Shown here: positions 27,901 to 64,000 of the stretch, piece by piece
Numbering within the stretch: position 1 is the stretch's first letter
How the letters are laid out: every line of letters begins with the position of its first letter
Source: Piscicola geometra
Lineage: Eukaryota > Annelida > Clitellata > Hirudinida > Piscicolidae
Direction: 5' to 3'
Length of the DNA stretch: 64,000 bases
NCBI GenBank assembly: GCA_943735955.1
Contig: OX030958.1
Location: 11,502,362-11,566,361 of the forward strand
Notes under the pieces: model-generated
Told to the model about the DNA's origin: nothing
Database searches by the model: none
Seen by the model: the letters and a program-made list of their open reading frames with translations, nothing else
Program-made: the position numbers and the translations under genes

Positions 27901-29054
27901 AAGAATTGCTTGGGTAGTTTGGCTTTTTTTAATTGATTTTGTTTTAGTTTATTTTTTATTATTAAATGATAATATATATAATATTATCATTGATAACCAA
28001 GTGGTCTTGAAGATCGTTTAGGTTTACGCCACGTAAATAATACTCGTCGTTGAATTGTATTGTTTTATGTACGGATGAGATTCTCCTATTTCATTTTGAT
28101 GCACGCAGGCACCGTTCTGGCAATAAATGGCGCCAAGAAGTACTACTACATGTACCACATCAGGTGTGCACTTGTGTCTCCCAGCCCTTTGTTCACGCTT
28201 GTGTACAACTATCATTTATAATTATCAAGGCTTGTGCTTGCAGTAGAATCATTAATATCATTTTCATTATAATAATCAAAATCATCATCATAGTCATCAT
28301 AGTTATCATCATCATCATCATCATCATCATAGTTATCATCATCATCATTACCATCATCAGCCACTACAAGGCTTTTCCTTCTAGCCACACGAAGGACAAG
28401 TGGTCGGATAACGAAGGGAGTGGTGATGATGATGATGACGAGGATGATGATGATGATGTTGATGAAGACAACCCCTCAATCGAAGAAATGACGTTTGGAA
28501 TGGTTGGTGATGATGGTGATGCTACTGATGTTGGTATGGATGGTGATGATGTTGGTATGGATGGTGATGGTGATGATGTTGGTATGGATGGTGATGGTAA
28601 TGATGTTGGTATGGATGGTGATGGTAATGATGTTGGTATGGATGGTGATGGTGATGATGTTGGTATGGATGGTGATGATGTTGGTATGGATGGTGATGGT
28701 GATGATGTTGGTATGGATGGTGATGGTGATGATGTTTGTATGGATGGTGATGGTGATGATGTTGGTATTGATGGTGATGAAAAAAGTGTTGATTTAATTT
28801 CAACTTGATCATCATTTCCATCATCATCATCATTTCCATCATCATCATCACGGCACCAGGCGCACCTGAAAAGAAGGAAAGTCACCAAGACAGACAAGGA
28901 CGCAGACAAGCACACAGACAAGCAGACGGACAAAGAAGAGGGCAAGTTGTTCGAGTGTGACTTGCTGAGAGGCCTGGGCAGGTGGCTGGAGCGCATGTGC
29001 CAGGGAGGCCTCAAGAAGTTCAGACTCACTCACTGGCCCCCCTCCATGCACTGA
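21966..29054 (+). CDS. DNAJC16: DnaJ homolog subfamily C member 16 (ERdj8-like), 807 aa
   Basis: This ER-resident J-protein has thioredoxin-like domains and is implicated in ER/autophagosome biology in mammals. Exons: 21966-22132, 22251-22320, 22393-22556, 22709-22824, 23338-23395, 23781-23916, 24174-24337, 25016-25118, 25267-25397, 25573-25651, 25742-25861, 26101-26298, 26465-26532, 26775-26954, 27302-27457, 27768-27913, 28109-28163, 28385-28502 and 28860-29054. They sum to 808 codons with stop (human about 782 aa). A signal sequence ([16 protein letters not shown]) precedes the J-domain ([20 protein letters not shown], with the HPD motif at W-HPDLNKN). Thioredoxin-like regions follow, then a transmembrane segment ([16 protein letters not shown]), the block [14 protein letters not shown] and the C-terminus [18 protein letters not shown]. 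The position equivalent to vertebrate CxxC reads ACRDE, so the redox pair is not retained. Confidence 0.92.
23012..23337. repeat. (CAT/CAC)n trinucleotide array in a DNAJC16 intron
   Basis: A dense CATCAC/ACTATC array of about 320 bp that ends at the acceptor of the 58-nt exon starting at 23338. Confidence 0.95.
23425..23780. repeat. 33-bp minisatellite (6 copies) plus (CCA)n
   Basis: Six copies of a 33-bp unit containing ctaaggctgctactataatc occupy about 23425-23625. (CCA)n then continues to the acceptor cacacag before 23781. Confidence 0.92.
23960..24165. repeat. 20-bp minisatellite atcattatcatcatcaatta, about 10 copies
   Basis: The exact 20-bp period runs through the DNAJC16 intron between exons ending at 23916 and starting at 24174. 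Confidence 0.95.
24530..25005. repeat. (CCA)n array with TCT/ACT interruptions
   Basis: Roughly 470 bp of CCA triplets with interspersed tctcc/actcc in a DNAJC16 intron, read as Trp/Val or Thr/His pseudo-ORFs in other frames. Confidence 0.95.
26955..27113. repeat. (GGTT)n array starting at a splice donor
   Basis: About 40 copies of GGTT with occasional GGCT begin exactly at the donor of the DNAJC16 exon ending at 26954 (GAACG|gttggttgg). Confidence 0.95.
28503..28795. repeat. GATGGTGATGATGTTGGTAT repeat downstream of an acidic exon
   Basis: Imperfect units of 18-27 bp follow the donor at 28503 and keep the upstream reading frame open for about 95 codons (GMDGDGDDV repeats). Splicing at 28502 gives a phase-consistent protein, so I treat the array as intronic. 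Confidence 0.85.
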
Positions 29055-29186
29055 AGGGGGCTTGGATGAGTCTTTGGCTATGACTAGGGTGATGATAATG
29101 GTGATGATAATGATGCACTGAGGGGGGGCTGGGGGTCGGGAGAGTTTTTGGGCGTGGTAGTGATGATAATGATGGTTTTTTCTTTT

Positions 29187-29192
29187 ATTAAA
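29187..29192 (+). promoter_or_regulatory. Poly(A) signal ATTAAA (DNAJC16)
   Basis: The common variant hexamer, 133 nt after the DNAJC16 stop codon (TGA 29052-29054). Confidence 0.5.
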
Positions 29193-29294
29193 TGTATTCA
29201 ACCTGTAGCAGGGATAGTTTTGTGTGGCTCAGTTTAAGATTTTAACTTTTTTCTCCTGGCTGGCGCTTTTATAGCATAAAATGCGTGTGCTTTT

Positions 29295-29471
29295 TCAGCG
29301 TTGGTAATCTCTAATCGTTCTAGTCAACATTTCAATCGTGTCTTCCTTGCACTCACAACCTTTCAATACTTCCAAGTCATCGTCTTCTGATCTCCCTTCA
29401 CTGTCTTGAAGCAGGAATGAAATCGTTGTTTTATTTTTAAATCTCAGAAGATCAAACAAACTCGTCAACAT
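29295..29471 (-). CDS. Possible small ORF, 58 aa
   Basis: The minus strand has an ATG at 29471 and a TGA at 29295-29297. It encodes MLTSLFDLLRFKNKTTISFL, then an acidic segment (DSEGRSEDDDLEVLKGCECK) and DTIEMLTRTIRDYQR. Composition is protein-like rather than repeat-derived. It lies between the DNAJC16 3' end and the SLMAP 3' end, so it could be a small gene or the last exon of an undetected minus-strand transcript. No homologue is recognised. A + strand frame over part of the same DNA is also open, which weakens the case. Confidence 0.3.
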   Translation of the reverse strand: MLTSLFDLLRFKNKTTISFLLQDSEGRSEDDDLEVLKGCECKEDTIEMLTRTIRDYQR

Positions 29472-29654
29472 GGCAAGCTAGCGCGTGGTCGGCTGCTGCA
29501 GCTGCGGCGACGATTAAATCGATGGCTTGAAGTTTGCCTCCAACGAGCCGCCAAGGTGATTAAACCACGTGAACAAGCACCGTGAGGAATCGTCGAGAAA
29601 ATGACGGCATGACCACCACAGTGCTGCCAATGCTGCTTCTGTCTGTACATGCCA

Positions 29655-29765
29655 CCAGTTTGTGTGTGTGTGTGTTCATGTGTGTGTGTGTGTGTGTGTT
29701 CATGTGTGTGTGTGTGTGTGTGTTCAGGTGTGTGTGTGTGTGTGTTCATGTGTGAGAGAGAGAAA
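29655..29765. repeat. (GT)n tract with TTCATG interruptions
   Basis: Four gtgtgtgt blocks separated by tgttcatgtg, ending in gagagagaga. The interval 29472-30084 otherwise shows no supportable gene. Confidence 0.9.
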
Positions 29766-30084
29766 GATTATTATTATACTGCTAGCGAACAATTGTAGTT
29801 AACTAAAAACAAGGAAAAGTTTGAACGGGAAAGTGAAGAATTGCAACGCTTGTTGACTCTTGTGGGTGACTGCCTCCAGCGCAAGTGCACCACTACAAGT
29901 CGAAAAAGAAACGTAAAAATGAAACGAAATAAGCCAGCCATTGCAGAAAATGCCAAATCTCGCGGTGAATGAACAGTCAATCAATTGTCAAATGCCTAGA
30001 AGATTGTGGAGTGGTAGAACGGTGTGTCGAGTGATGAATGGATGGTGATGGAACAACGAAATGGAACGATGTAGCTGCTAACAA

Positions 30085-30358
30085 GTGCTCATGGAAGGGG
30101 AGAGGAGGGGGGTGCATGGTTCTTGTAGAACACCAAAGTGCTCATGGAAGGGGAGAGGAGGGGGGTGCATGGTTCTTGTAGAACACCAAAGTGCTCATGG
30201 AAGAAGAGAGAGAGGAGGGGGTGGAGGGTGCATGGTTCTTGTAGAACACCAAAGTGCTCATGGAAGGGAGAAAGAGGGGGGGGGGTGCATGGTTCTTGTA
30301 GAACGCCAAAGTGCTCATGGAAGGGGGAGAGGAAGGGGGGGGGTGCATGGTTGATGGA
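30085..30358. repeat. 53-57-bp minisatellite, 5 copies
   Basis: Units begin aagtgctcatggaagg and end tgcatggttcttgtagaaca. Five copies differ by purine-tract length (gagaggagggggg). The array is intergenic, between DNAJC16 and SLMAP. Confidence 0.93.
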
Positions 30359-30677
30359 GTGGAGAAACTCAGTGCTGGGATAAAAGTGAACAAATTATCA
30401 AAAGGTTCCAAGGCATATTCATTATGATTATCATGTCCAAAAATAATATTTTAATCATTATCATTAGCATTATTATTTTTATTATTTTCATTGTTTTTAC
30501 TATCATTAAAACATTGTAATATCAAGTTCGAAATGGGAGGCAACAATCATCATCATCATCATCCTTTGAGGTCTTCATCTTTTATTCTTGATTTTATTAT
30601 AATAATATTATTATTATTATTATTATATTGTCATTATTATTATCATTATGAGTATAATTATCTTGAACAACAGGCGT

Positions 30678-30683
30678 TTTATT
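30678..30683 (-). promoter_or_regulatory. Poly(A) signal AATAAA (SLMAP)
   Basis: A minus-strand hexamer 276 nt beyond the SLMAP stop codon. Confidence 0.4.
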
Positions 30684-30734
30684 TCTATCCGTTAATTAAT
30701 TGATTAAAAACCATTAAATGTATTCATATTATAA

Positions 30735-30900
30735 AAGACATTAAACATTAGTATTATCAATGACATTAAACCAATTAGTATTAGTAAAACCATTAAACCA
30801 ATTAGTTTTAGTAAAACCATTAAACCAATTAGTTTTAGTAAAACCATTCAACCAATTAGTATTAGTAAAACCATTAAAGCTATTATCCCTATTTAAACCA
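30735..30900. repeat. 27-bp minisatellite in the SLMAP 3' region
   Basis: About five copies of a unit containing accaattagtattagtaaaa, with TAGT/TTTT variants, lie within the likely SLMAP 3' UTR. Confidence 0.88.
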
Positions 30901-30958
30901 TTTAAAGCCATTACCATCCTCGATTAGGCATTAATTGGCGCGCATTGATTCTTCAGCT

Positions 30959-43074
<12,116 letters not shown>

Positions 43075-43470
43075 TTTTAACAATTCATTCGAATATGGAT
43101 TTATTATTTGTTTCTAACGAGTTTTAAAACACAATTTTGACAGTTGAACGGAGATAATCTTGATTTAACTTTGTAAATTAAAAATAAAATCTAATTTTTA
43201 CGCTATTTTGTTTTAAAATGTTTTTCTACAATTTATTTAAAAAGCTAAACACTATTCGCCATTTTATGATGTTATCAAGTTTCTTCTGTTCGAGATATAT
43301 TTCACAATAAAGCACATAATTATATTTATTTAATAAATAATTTATACATCTAAAAAAATAATTACTTTTAAATCATTCTAATTTAATTGAGTTCAAAGTG
43401 TTGCTAGGTAATGTTGCTATACAAATTAAAGAATCTTTTCTAAGCATTGCGAATGCATTGACTGAAAAGC
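43075..43470. promoter_or_regulatory. Shared head-to-head promoter region, SLMAP / DLEC1
   Basis: Only 396 bp separate the two divergent start codons, so both promoters and 5' UTRs must lie here or in short upstream exons. The sequence is AT-rich and I identified no specific motif. Confidence 0.5.
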
Positions 43471-59041
<15,571 letters not shown>

Positions 59042-59159
59042 AGGAGGCATGATAATAATTTCCATTTTAGTTTAAAGCGTTTCGTACTTTTTGAATTTTA
59101 ATATTTTTATTTCAAATGTTGTGTTTTAAATTTATTGAGCAAGTGAATTACGTTTTTGA

Positions 59160-59165
59160 AATAAA
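59160..59165 (+). promoter_or_regulatory. Poly(A) signal AATAAA (DLEC1)
   Basis: A canonical hexamer 119 nt after the DLEC1 stop. The remaining 59166-59482 contains no firm gene evidence and probably holds the DAPP1 promoter. Confidence 0.6.
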
Positions 59166-59482
59166 ATGTCTTGTTTGGTTTTTGTGTGCGACTAGATGAG
59201 TATACAAATAAGTGCAGTGGTTGCGGAAGAGATAGTAATGATTTTGAATTTGAAAGAATTGAGTATTTGAAAAGAAGAGGTCTTAGAAATTCTTAAAATA
59301 GATAACTGGTTGCTAGGTTAAATTTTTTTCACCTATAAATAAATCCACATTTTTAATGAACTATTCAAGCCTGATTGTTCGGCTCAGAGCAGCTAAGCTG
59401 ATTCCGGTTCTGTAAATTTCGCAAACCTGAATATTAGTCTCAAACAACTTTGAAATATTTCATTTTGTGGAATCTTGAGGAC

Positions 59483-61260
59483 ATGATGAGGCGGGGAGAT
59501 GTTCAAGAACACATAAGTTGCTTAAGGTTTGGGTTTTTTGCGTTTTTCTCTCGAGTATGATTTATAAAGCTAAATTATATATGATTATTTATTAATTATA
59601 TAACAGCCAACTCAATTCCCACTATATTTTCGTTATATACTCTTTAATTAGTTAATAAGTGTAACACCTTACAGTTTTTTATATCTTTACTTTTCATTCA
59701 AAGATTCCATCCCCCCCCCCCCCCCTCCTCAAGTTGGTTCTATCCTAATCTGATCTGCTGTGAAGAGGCAGAGGGTCTTCTGCAATACAATGCCCTGCCA
59801 GGTCAGTACCTTCTCCGGAAGTCTTCAGAACACTCCCACTATACCCTCTCCACCAGGTTCTTACAGGCTTTATACTACCGAACCTTCTCTCATCTCCTAA
59901 TCCAATCAAATTAAACCGCTTCCATAATATAAAACCAATCCGAACTGGATTCCAATGCAACGACACAGAACATGCGACGGAGTGAAGCACTTCCCGGTGA
60001 GAGTGAATGACGGGAAGATCAGCTTTGGCATGGCGACCTTCGAGCACTTCCAGGACTTCGTCGAACACTTCAAGAACCAGCCGTTTGTCTCCGACAGCTC
60101 GAGTGAGTCGTCAATGTTTATTTGTTTATGATACCCACTTTAGAGTGGAACCGCCTCGTGGAACTAAGAACCACAATAAATAAACATGAGAAGGCGAAAG
60201 TCGACGTGCTGATGAAAGATAGATGAAGGAAAAGAAAGGAAAAACTTAAAGCATTAAATCGATCAATGAAAAGCATCAAAGTCTTTCACAACAATCTCTT
60301 CTCCCCCTAAGATAAGATGATCATCCTGAAGGAGCCCCTCATCCTTCCCAGTCGAGAAACCATCTTGGACATTCCCAACGTTCACGGTCTCTTGATGACC
60401 AACAACTGCGAAAAGTTCGAGAAGACTGGCTTCCTGACCAAACAAGGCGGTCGCATCAAGGTGTGTCTCATGGAGTGTCTTCCAGGCGGGTGGACATCAT
60501 ATGAAATGCATGGGGTCTAATCCATCTTTGGCTTCATTTTCACTTAATTCGGTGGTATCATTGGTCTTCTAAAGCTTATTGCGAACTCTCCATACACACC
60601 CCTCAGACGTGGAAAGAACGATGGTTTATTCTGGATGGTCTTTATCTAGGGTTGACTCCACTTTAATTCTCAAAAACGTTCAAATCTTGCAATAAAAACA
60701 ATAAATTAAAATTAATTGATCTCAAAAGATATTTATTCAAAATATCGCCCACGTGCAGGTACTACGAGCAGATCAGCAGCAGCACACCCAAGGCGAGGAT
60801 CGATCTGAGGGACTGCATCGGCGTCAGATGCTTCCATCTGCCGCAGATCATCCCAGGCAAAGAGTCAGCTTTCGAGTGAGTGTTGTGGCTGGAGCATCCA
60901 TGAAACAATGTTACATTGCAACATTGACTGTATCTTATATTTTGGTGTATGACCGCGTGAAAAATTCAGATAAATCCGTCAACAATGAGATCTGAAAACT
61001 TGAATACCGGGAAAATAATTAATTTAAAAAAATTTAGCATTCATTTTTCCAATGCATTTTCAGACTAAAGACTCCATGGCGGGATTATTTAATGGTTTCA
61101 TCAAGTGCTCAAGACAGAGATAGCTGGGCAGAAGTTTTGAGAAAAAAGCTTGTGAGTTTTGGTTGATTTTATAGATTAAATTTAATATTTCGATTCTATA
61201 ATCAGTTTAACATGCTCGTTCATTTATTTGCAGGCCTTGATAAAATCCCAAAGACAATAA
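59483..61260 (+). CDS. DAPP1: Dual adapter of phosphotyrosine and 3-phosphoinositides (DAPP1/Bam32), 241 aa
   Basis: A signalling adapter with an SH2 domain followed by a PH domain that binds PI(3,4)P2/PI(3,4,5)P3 at the plasma membrane. Exons: 59483-59526, 59734-59856, 59969-60102, 60312-60460, 60607-60650, 60759-60875, 61064-61151 and 61234-61260. They sum to 242 codons with TAA, all in phase (human about 280 aa). The SH2 starts at SWFYPN; GQYLLRKSS contains the phosphotyrosine-binding Arg, and GVKHFPVRV and FEHFQDFVEHFKNQPF follow. The PH domain has GFLTKQGGRIKTWKERWFIL with the basic phosphoinositide pocket and ends DSWAEVLRKKL. The start was chosen because ATGs at 59483/59486 open an exon whose phase-2 donor fits the SH2 exon. 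The linker between domains is short. Poly(A) signal at 61316. Confidence 0.92.
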
Positions 61261-61315
61261 CTATTACTTTGACATATTTAAAAGATTTTACAGTTGTTGA
61301 GAAATACTTAGATAA

Positions 61316-61321
61316 AATAAA
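61316..61321 (+). promoter_or_regulatory. Poly(A) signal AATAAA (DAPP1)
   Basis: A canonical hexamer 56 nt after the DAPP1 stop codon. Confidence 0.6.
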
Positions 61322-61445
61322 AGTAGCATCTCGCTCAAGCTCACACCGGTTTTAAGACTCGTCCCTAAATTATAAATTATAATCATGGTTCATAAATTAG
61401 AATTTAGTTTATCCTGTATAGCCTTTTATTCGCATTTATTAAAGT

Positions 61446-61724
61446 TTATATACATTTTATACTTTGATTGTTTTTCAATAAACGCAAATCTACTCTTATA
61501 TTGTATTCAGTCAGACACTCTAGTCTCACTTTATCATCAACGTTACTTCCTTGCATAAAAGTGCTATTGAATGGATGCCATGAATAACATGGAAAATTCT
61601 TCAAACTTTCCTTATACAGTGTGTCAAACAAGTGACGAGAGAGGTCATCAACTTGAGGATGGAATGAAGATGAAGAATGTCGTACTAAATCAAGCAAGAA
61701 TAACACAATAAGATAAAAATACAA
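61446..61724 (-). CDS. Possible small secreted protein, 92 aa
   Basis: A single-exon minus-strand frame with a credible signal peptide (MYFYLIVLFLLDLV), then a non-repetitive body with three cysteines (NFPCYSW, RLECLTEY, SIKCI). No family is recognised. It starts about 27 bp from a 415-bp (CAAT)n array and sits tail-to-tail with DAPP1. It may be chance. Confidence 0.3.
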   Translation of the reverse strand: MYFYLIVLFLLDLVRHSSSSFHPQVDDLSRHLFDTLYKESLKNFPCYSWHPFNSTFMQGSNVDDKVRLECLTEYNIRVDLRLLKNNQSIKCI

Positions 61725-61749
61725 ATATTAAAAACGAGGTGTAAACTCG

Positions 61750-62260
<511 letters not shown>

Positions 62261-63179
62261 TAATGATATAGAAGTAGTTAAATAAGGAGGTGATGAGTTT
62301 TAAATATATGGACATCTTTAAAGAAGGGTCATCTAAGTAAGGTAATAATTGTCTAATACGTCAGTTTTCAATAGATAATAGACATAAACAGTCATGTGTA
62401 GAAGATTCGTTCTGACAGTCTGTCCTTCATCTGCAGAGCTCATTTGCCTTGTGAAGTAAGTAGCCAGTGGGTTCTTGCAAACTGTGCATTAGTACTCAAT
62501 TTGAGGCCTTGGCACTTCTTCCTTTTAAAATAAGTTTTTATTGTAGTCCGTTAGACAGTAATTGGTTGAAGATTTTAATTCCGAGAGCAAGATAAATTTA
62601 AAACCAGAAACCAAGAAAAGATATAAATTATGATTACTATAATTATTTGAAATTAAAAAAAACTAAATTATTAGATAAGAAGACAAACTATTTAACAAAA
62701 TCATTACGGTTAAAGCGGCTGCCAAGATTAGCTAAAAGACCAGAGTTATAAGACACTAAAAACCTGAATCTCAATGAATGCGCTGACGGCATGGGCGGTG
62801 ATTCTGGGGGGGTCCTGTGGTCCGAATTTTTGGTTGTGAGGGGTCCATCTTAATGTTTAAAAACTCAAGACCCCCCAAGATCGCCGCCCCTGGTTGAAGG
62901 CACCAAGTTTGCCTTTTGACCAATAGGAAAAGCTTCACATTGAATGCAATATCTGCAAGTTTTGCAGACATTAAAGATATGAACCACCCAGTTGGTGTTG
63001 ACATTGCTTTCACTAGTTATATACCTATCTCAATTGAAAAAGATAAAAAAATTTGAATATTAAATTGGAAAATTAAATATTTAATTCTTTTTTTAAATTA
63101 TATTATCAGTTCTAAGGCAAAGTATATAGAGTTCTTTTAAATATAATTACACGTAGATAACAGATCGGTAACGAATTTT
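62261..63179. other. Intergenic, no supported gene
   Basis: AT-rich sequence with short open frames only. A stretch at 62770-63010 is open on the minus strand for 80 codons but shows no recognisable domain. This interval probably contains the DDX39B promoter at its right end. Confidence 0.6.
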
Positions 63180-63250
63180 CTCATTCTTCTTCCGCTTTAT
63201 TCGTATCGCCATTTTAAATATATTTTCTTGCTTCTCTAACCCAATATAAG
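63180..63250 (+). other. Probable 5' UTR exon of DDX39B/UAP56
   Basis: A pyrimidine-rich segment (cattcttcttccgctttatt) ends in the strong donor ataag|gtaagt at 63251. The matching acceptor (cttttcag, 63426-63433) lies just before the start codon. The left boundary is arbitrary. Confidence 0.45.
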
Positions 63251-63438
63251 GTAAGTTACTATATTTTATAATATAATTTCGATATTTTTTTATTAGATTC
63301 AACGAATTCACTGAATCTTCTTTTTTTCCACTGTTTCTAACGTTTTTACAACCACGATTATTTGAATATACATAAAGCGCACATTAAAATAACCTTCTAA
63401 AAAGAAGTAAAAATATAAATTTGAAACTTTTCAGTAAA

Positions 63439-64000
63439 ATGGACGACAACAACGAACTCCTCGACTACGACGAGCAGGAAGATGTGATCACCGATGGAGC
63501 GGGGGATGCCGGTATGCCGAAGAAGGATGTCAAGGGAACGTATGTGTCAATCCACAGCTCAGGATTCAGAGATTTCTTGTTGAAACCGGAACTTTTAAGG
63601 GCGATTGTCGACTGCGGTTTTGAACATCCATCTGAAGGTTTTTTTCTCTATGGCGCAGTAAAATTACGAATTTCAAGCTTATATTCCATGAATTTTCGTT
63701 TAACCATTTAGTAAGTTGATTCATAATTTTCTTAAAAAAATTTCAACAGTTCAACACGAGTGCATACCTCAAGCTATCTTGGGCCTTGATGTGCTATGCC
63801 AAGCGAAGTCGGGTATGGGAAAGACGGCGGTGTTTGTCTTGGCGACTCTGCAGCAGTTGGAGGTGGTGGAGAAGCAGGTGTCGGTGCTGGTGATGTGTCA
63901 CACCAGGGAACTGGCCTTCCAAATCAGCAAGGAGTATGAACGTTTCAGCAAGTACATGAACGGAGTCAAGATTGCAGTTTTCTTTGGTGGCTTGGCCATT
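63439..64000 (+). CDS. DDX39B: DEAD-box RNA helicase DDX39B/UAP56, N-terminal part
   Basis: An ATP-dependent RNA helicase of the TREX complex acting in splicing and mRNA export in the nucleus. Coding exons are 63439-63637 and 63750 to beyond the window edge. The N-terminus is acidic ([15 protein letters not shown]). The UAP56-type Q-motif region reads [20 protein letters not shown] then [17 protein letters not shown]. Walker A is [13 protein letters not shown] and motif Ia is [10 protein letters not shown], with [19 protein letters not shown] at the edge. The first ATG after the acceptor at 63433 is used. The remaining motifs (DECD, SAT and the C-terminal RecA domain) lie outside the window. 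Vertebrates have DDX39A and DDX39B; the symbol is at family level. Confidence 0.95.

Noticed and set aside
28503..28808. Extension of the DNAJC16 acidic exon through GMDGDGDDV repeats
   Set aside because: It would end the protein early at the TGA near 28806, losing the conserved C-terminal block encoded at 28860-29054, which joins in phase to 28502.
29797..29970. + strand charged frame (KNKEKFERESEELQRLLTLV) of about 57 codons
   Set aside because: There is an acceptor-like tag before it, but no matching upstream exon or start could be found.
59180..59300. Short + strand frame DEYTNKCSGCGRDSND
   Set aside because: It looks protein-like but has no start, no phase-compatible neighbour and lies after the DLEC1 stop; probably 3' UTR or the DAPP1 upstream region.
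62771..63013. Minus-strand ORF of 80 codons
   Set aside because: No recognised motif or transcript signal; the sequence could be old repeat DNA, but I could not identify a family.

Overview
This is a gene-rich window of an animal nuclear genome. Every recognisable gene is a spliced metazoan gene with GT-AG introns, and none is bacterial or viral. The gene set (TMEM245, GFPT, mL53, DNAJC16, SLMAP, DLEC1/CFAP81, DAPP1, DDX39B/UAP56), the invertebrate-like LINE fragments and a hAT-like element suggest an invertebrate, perhaps an aquatic lophotrochozoan. The phylum is a guess. DLEC1 implies motile cilia. Simple repeats are extreme in amount and length and fill much of the intron space.

Layout, left to right. 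1-259 (-) is the first coding exon of TMEM245. 837-5270 (+) is an unrecognised 10-exon gene of 540 codons. 5627-17794 (+) is glutamine:fructose-6-phosphate amidotransferase (GFPT), 19 coding exons summing to 692 codons; one of its introns carries about 1.9 kb of 19-bp minisatellite interrupted by a retroelement remnant. 18454-19440 (+) is an unrecognised two- or three-exon gene that converges on the mitoribosomal protein mL53 gene (19469-20157, -). 20404-20766 (-) is a weak Lys-rich ORF, followed by a CR1/L2-like LINE remnant at 20950-21777. 21966-29054 (+) is DNAJC16, 19 exons and 807 codons. 30959-43074 (-) is SLMAP, from its FHA domain to a C-terminal membrane anchor. 43471-59041 (+) is DLEC1/CFAP81, head-to-head with SLMAP. 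59483-61260 (+) is DAPP1, 8 exons and 241 codons. 61261-63433 is mostly intergenic and holds a 415-bp tetranucleotide array on a LINE 3' end. 63439 to the window end (+) is the start of DDX39B/UAP56.

The genes are functionally unrelated neighbours: hexosamine synthesis, mitochondrial translation, ER chaperoning, STRIPAK/Hippo scaffolding, axoneme, phosphoinositide signalling and mRNA export. The main interest lies in the non-coding DNA. There are minisatellites open in all frames; a 1,171-bp element with 16-bp terminal inverted repeats and 8-bp target duplications; LINE 3' tails that appear to have seeded tetranucleotide arrays; simple repeats that begin exactly at splice sites, including a triplicated 5' splice site; and an exon enclosed between (CA)n and (GT)n tracts. 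Exon boundaries were read by eye from splice consensus, phase and remembered family similarity. For GFPT, DNAJC16, DAPP1, mL53 and the 837-5270 gene the phases close without contradiction. For SLMAP and DLEC1 some internal exons are unresolved.
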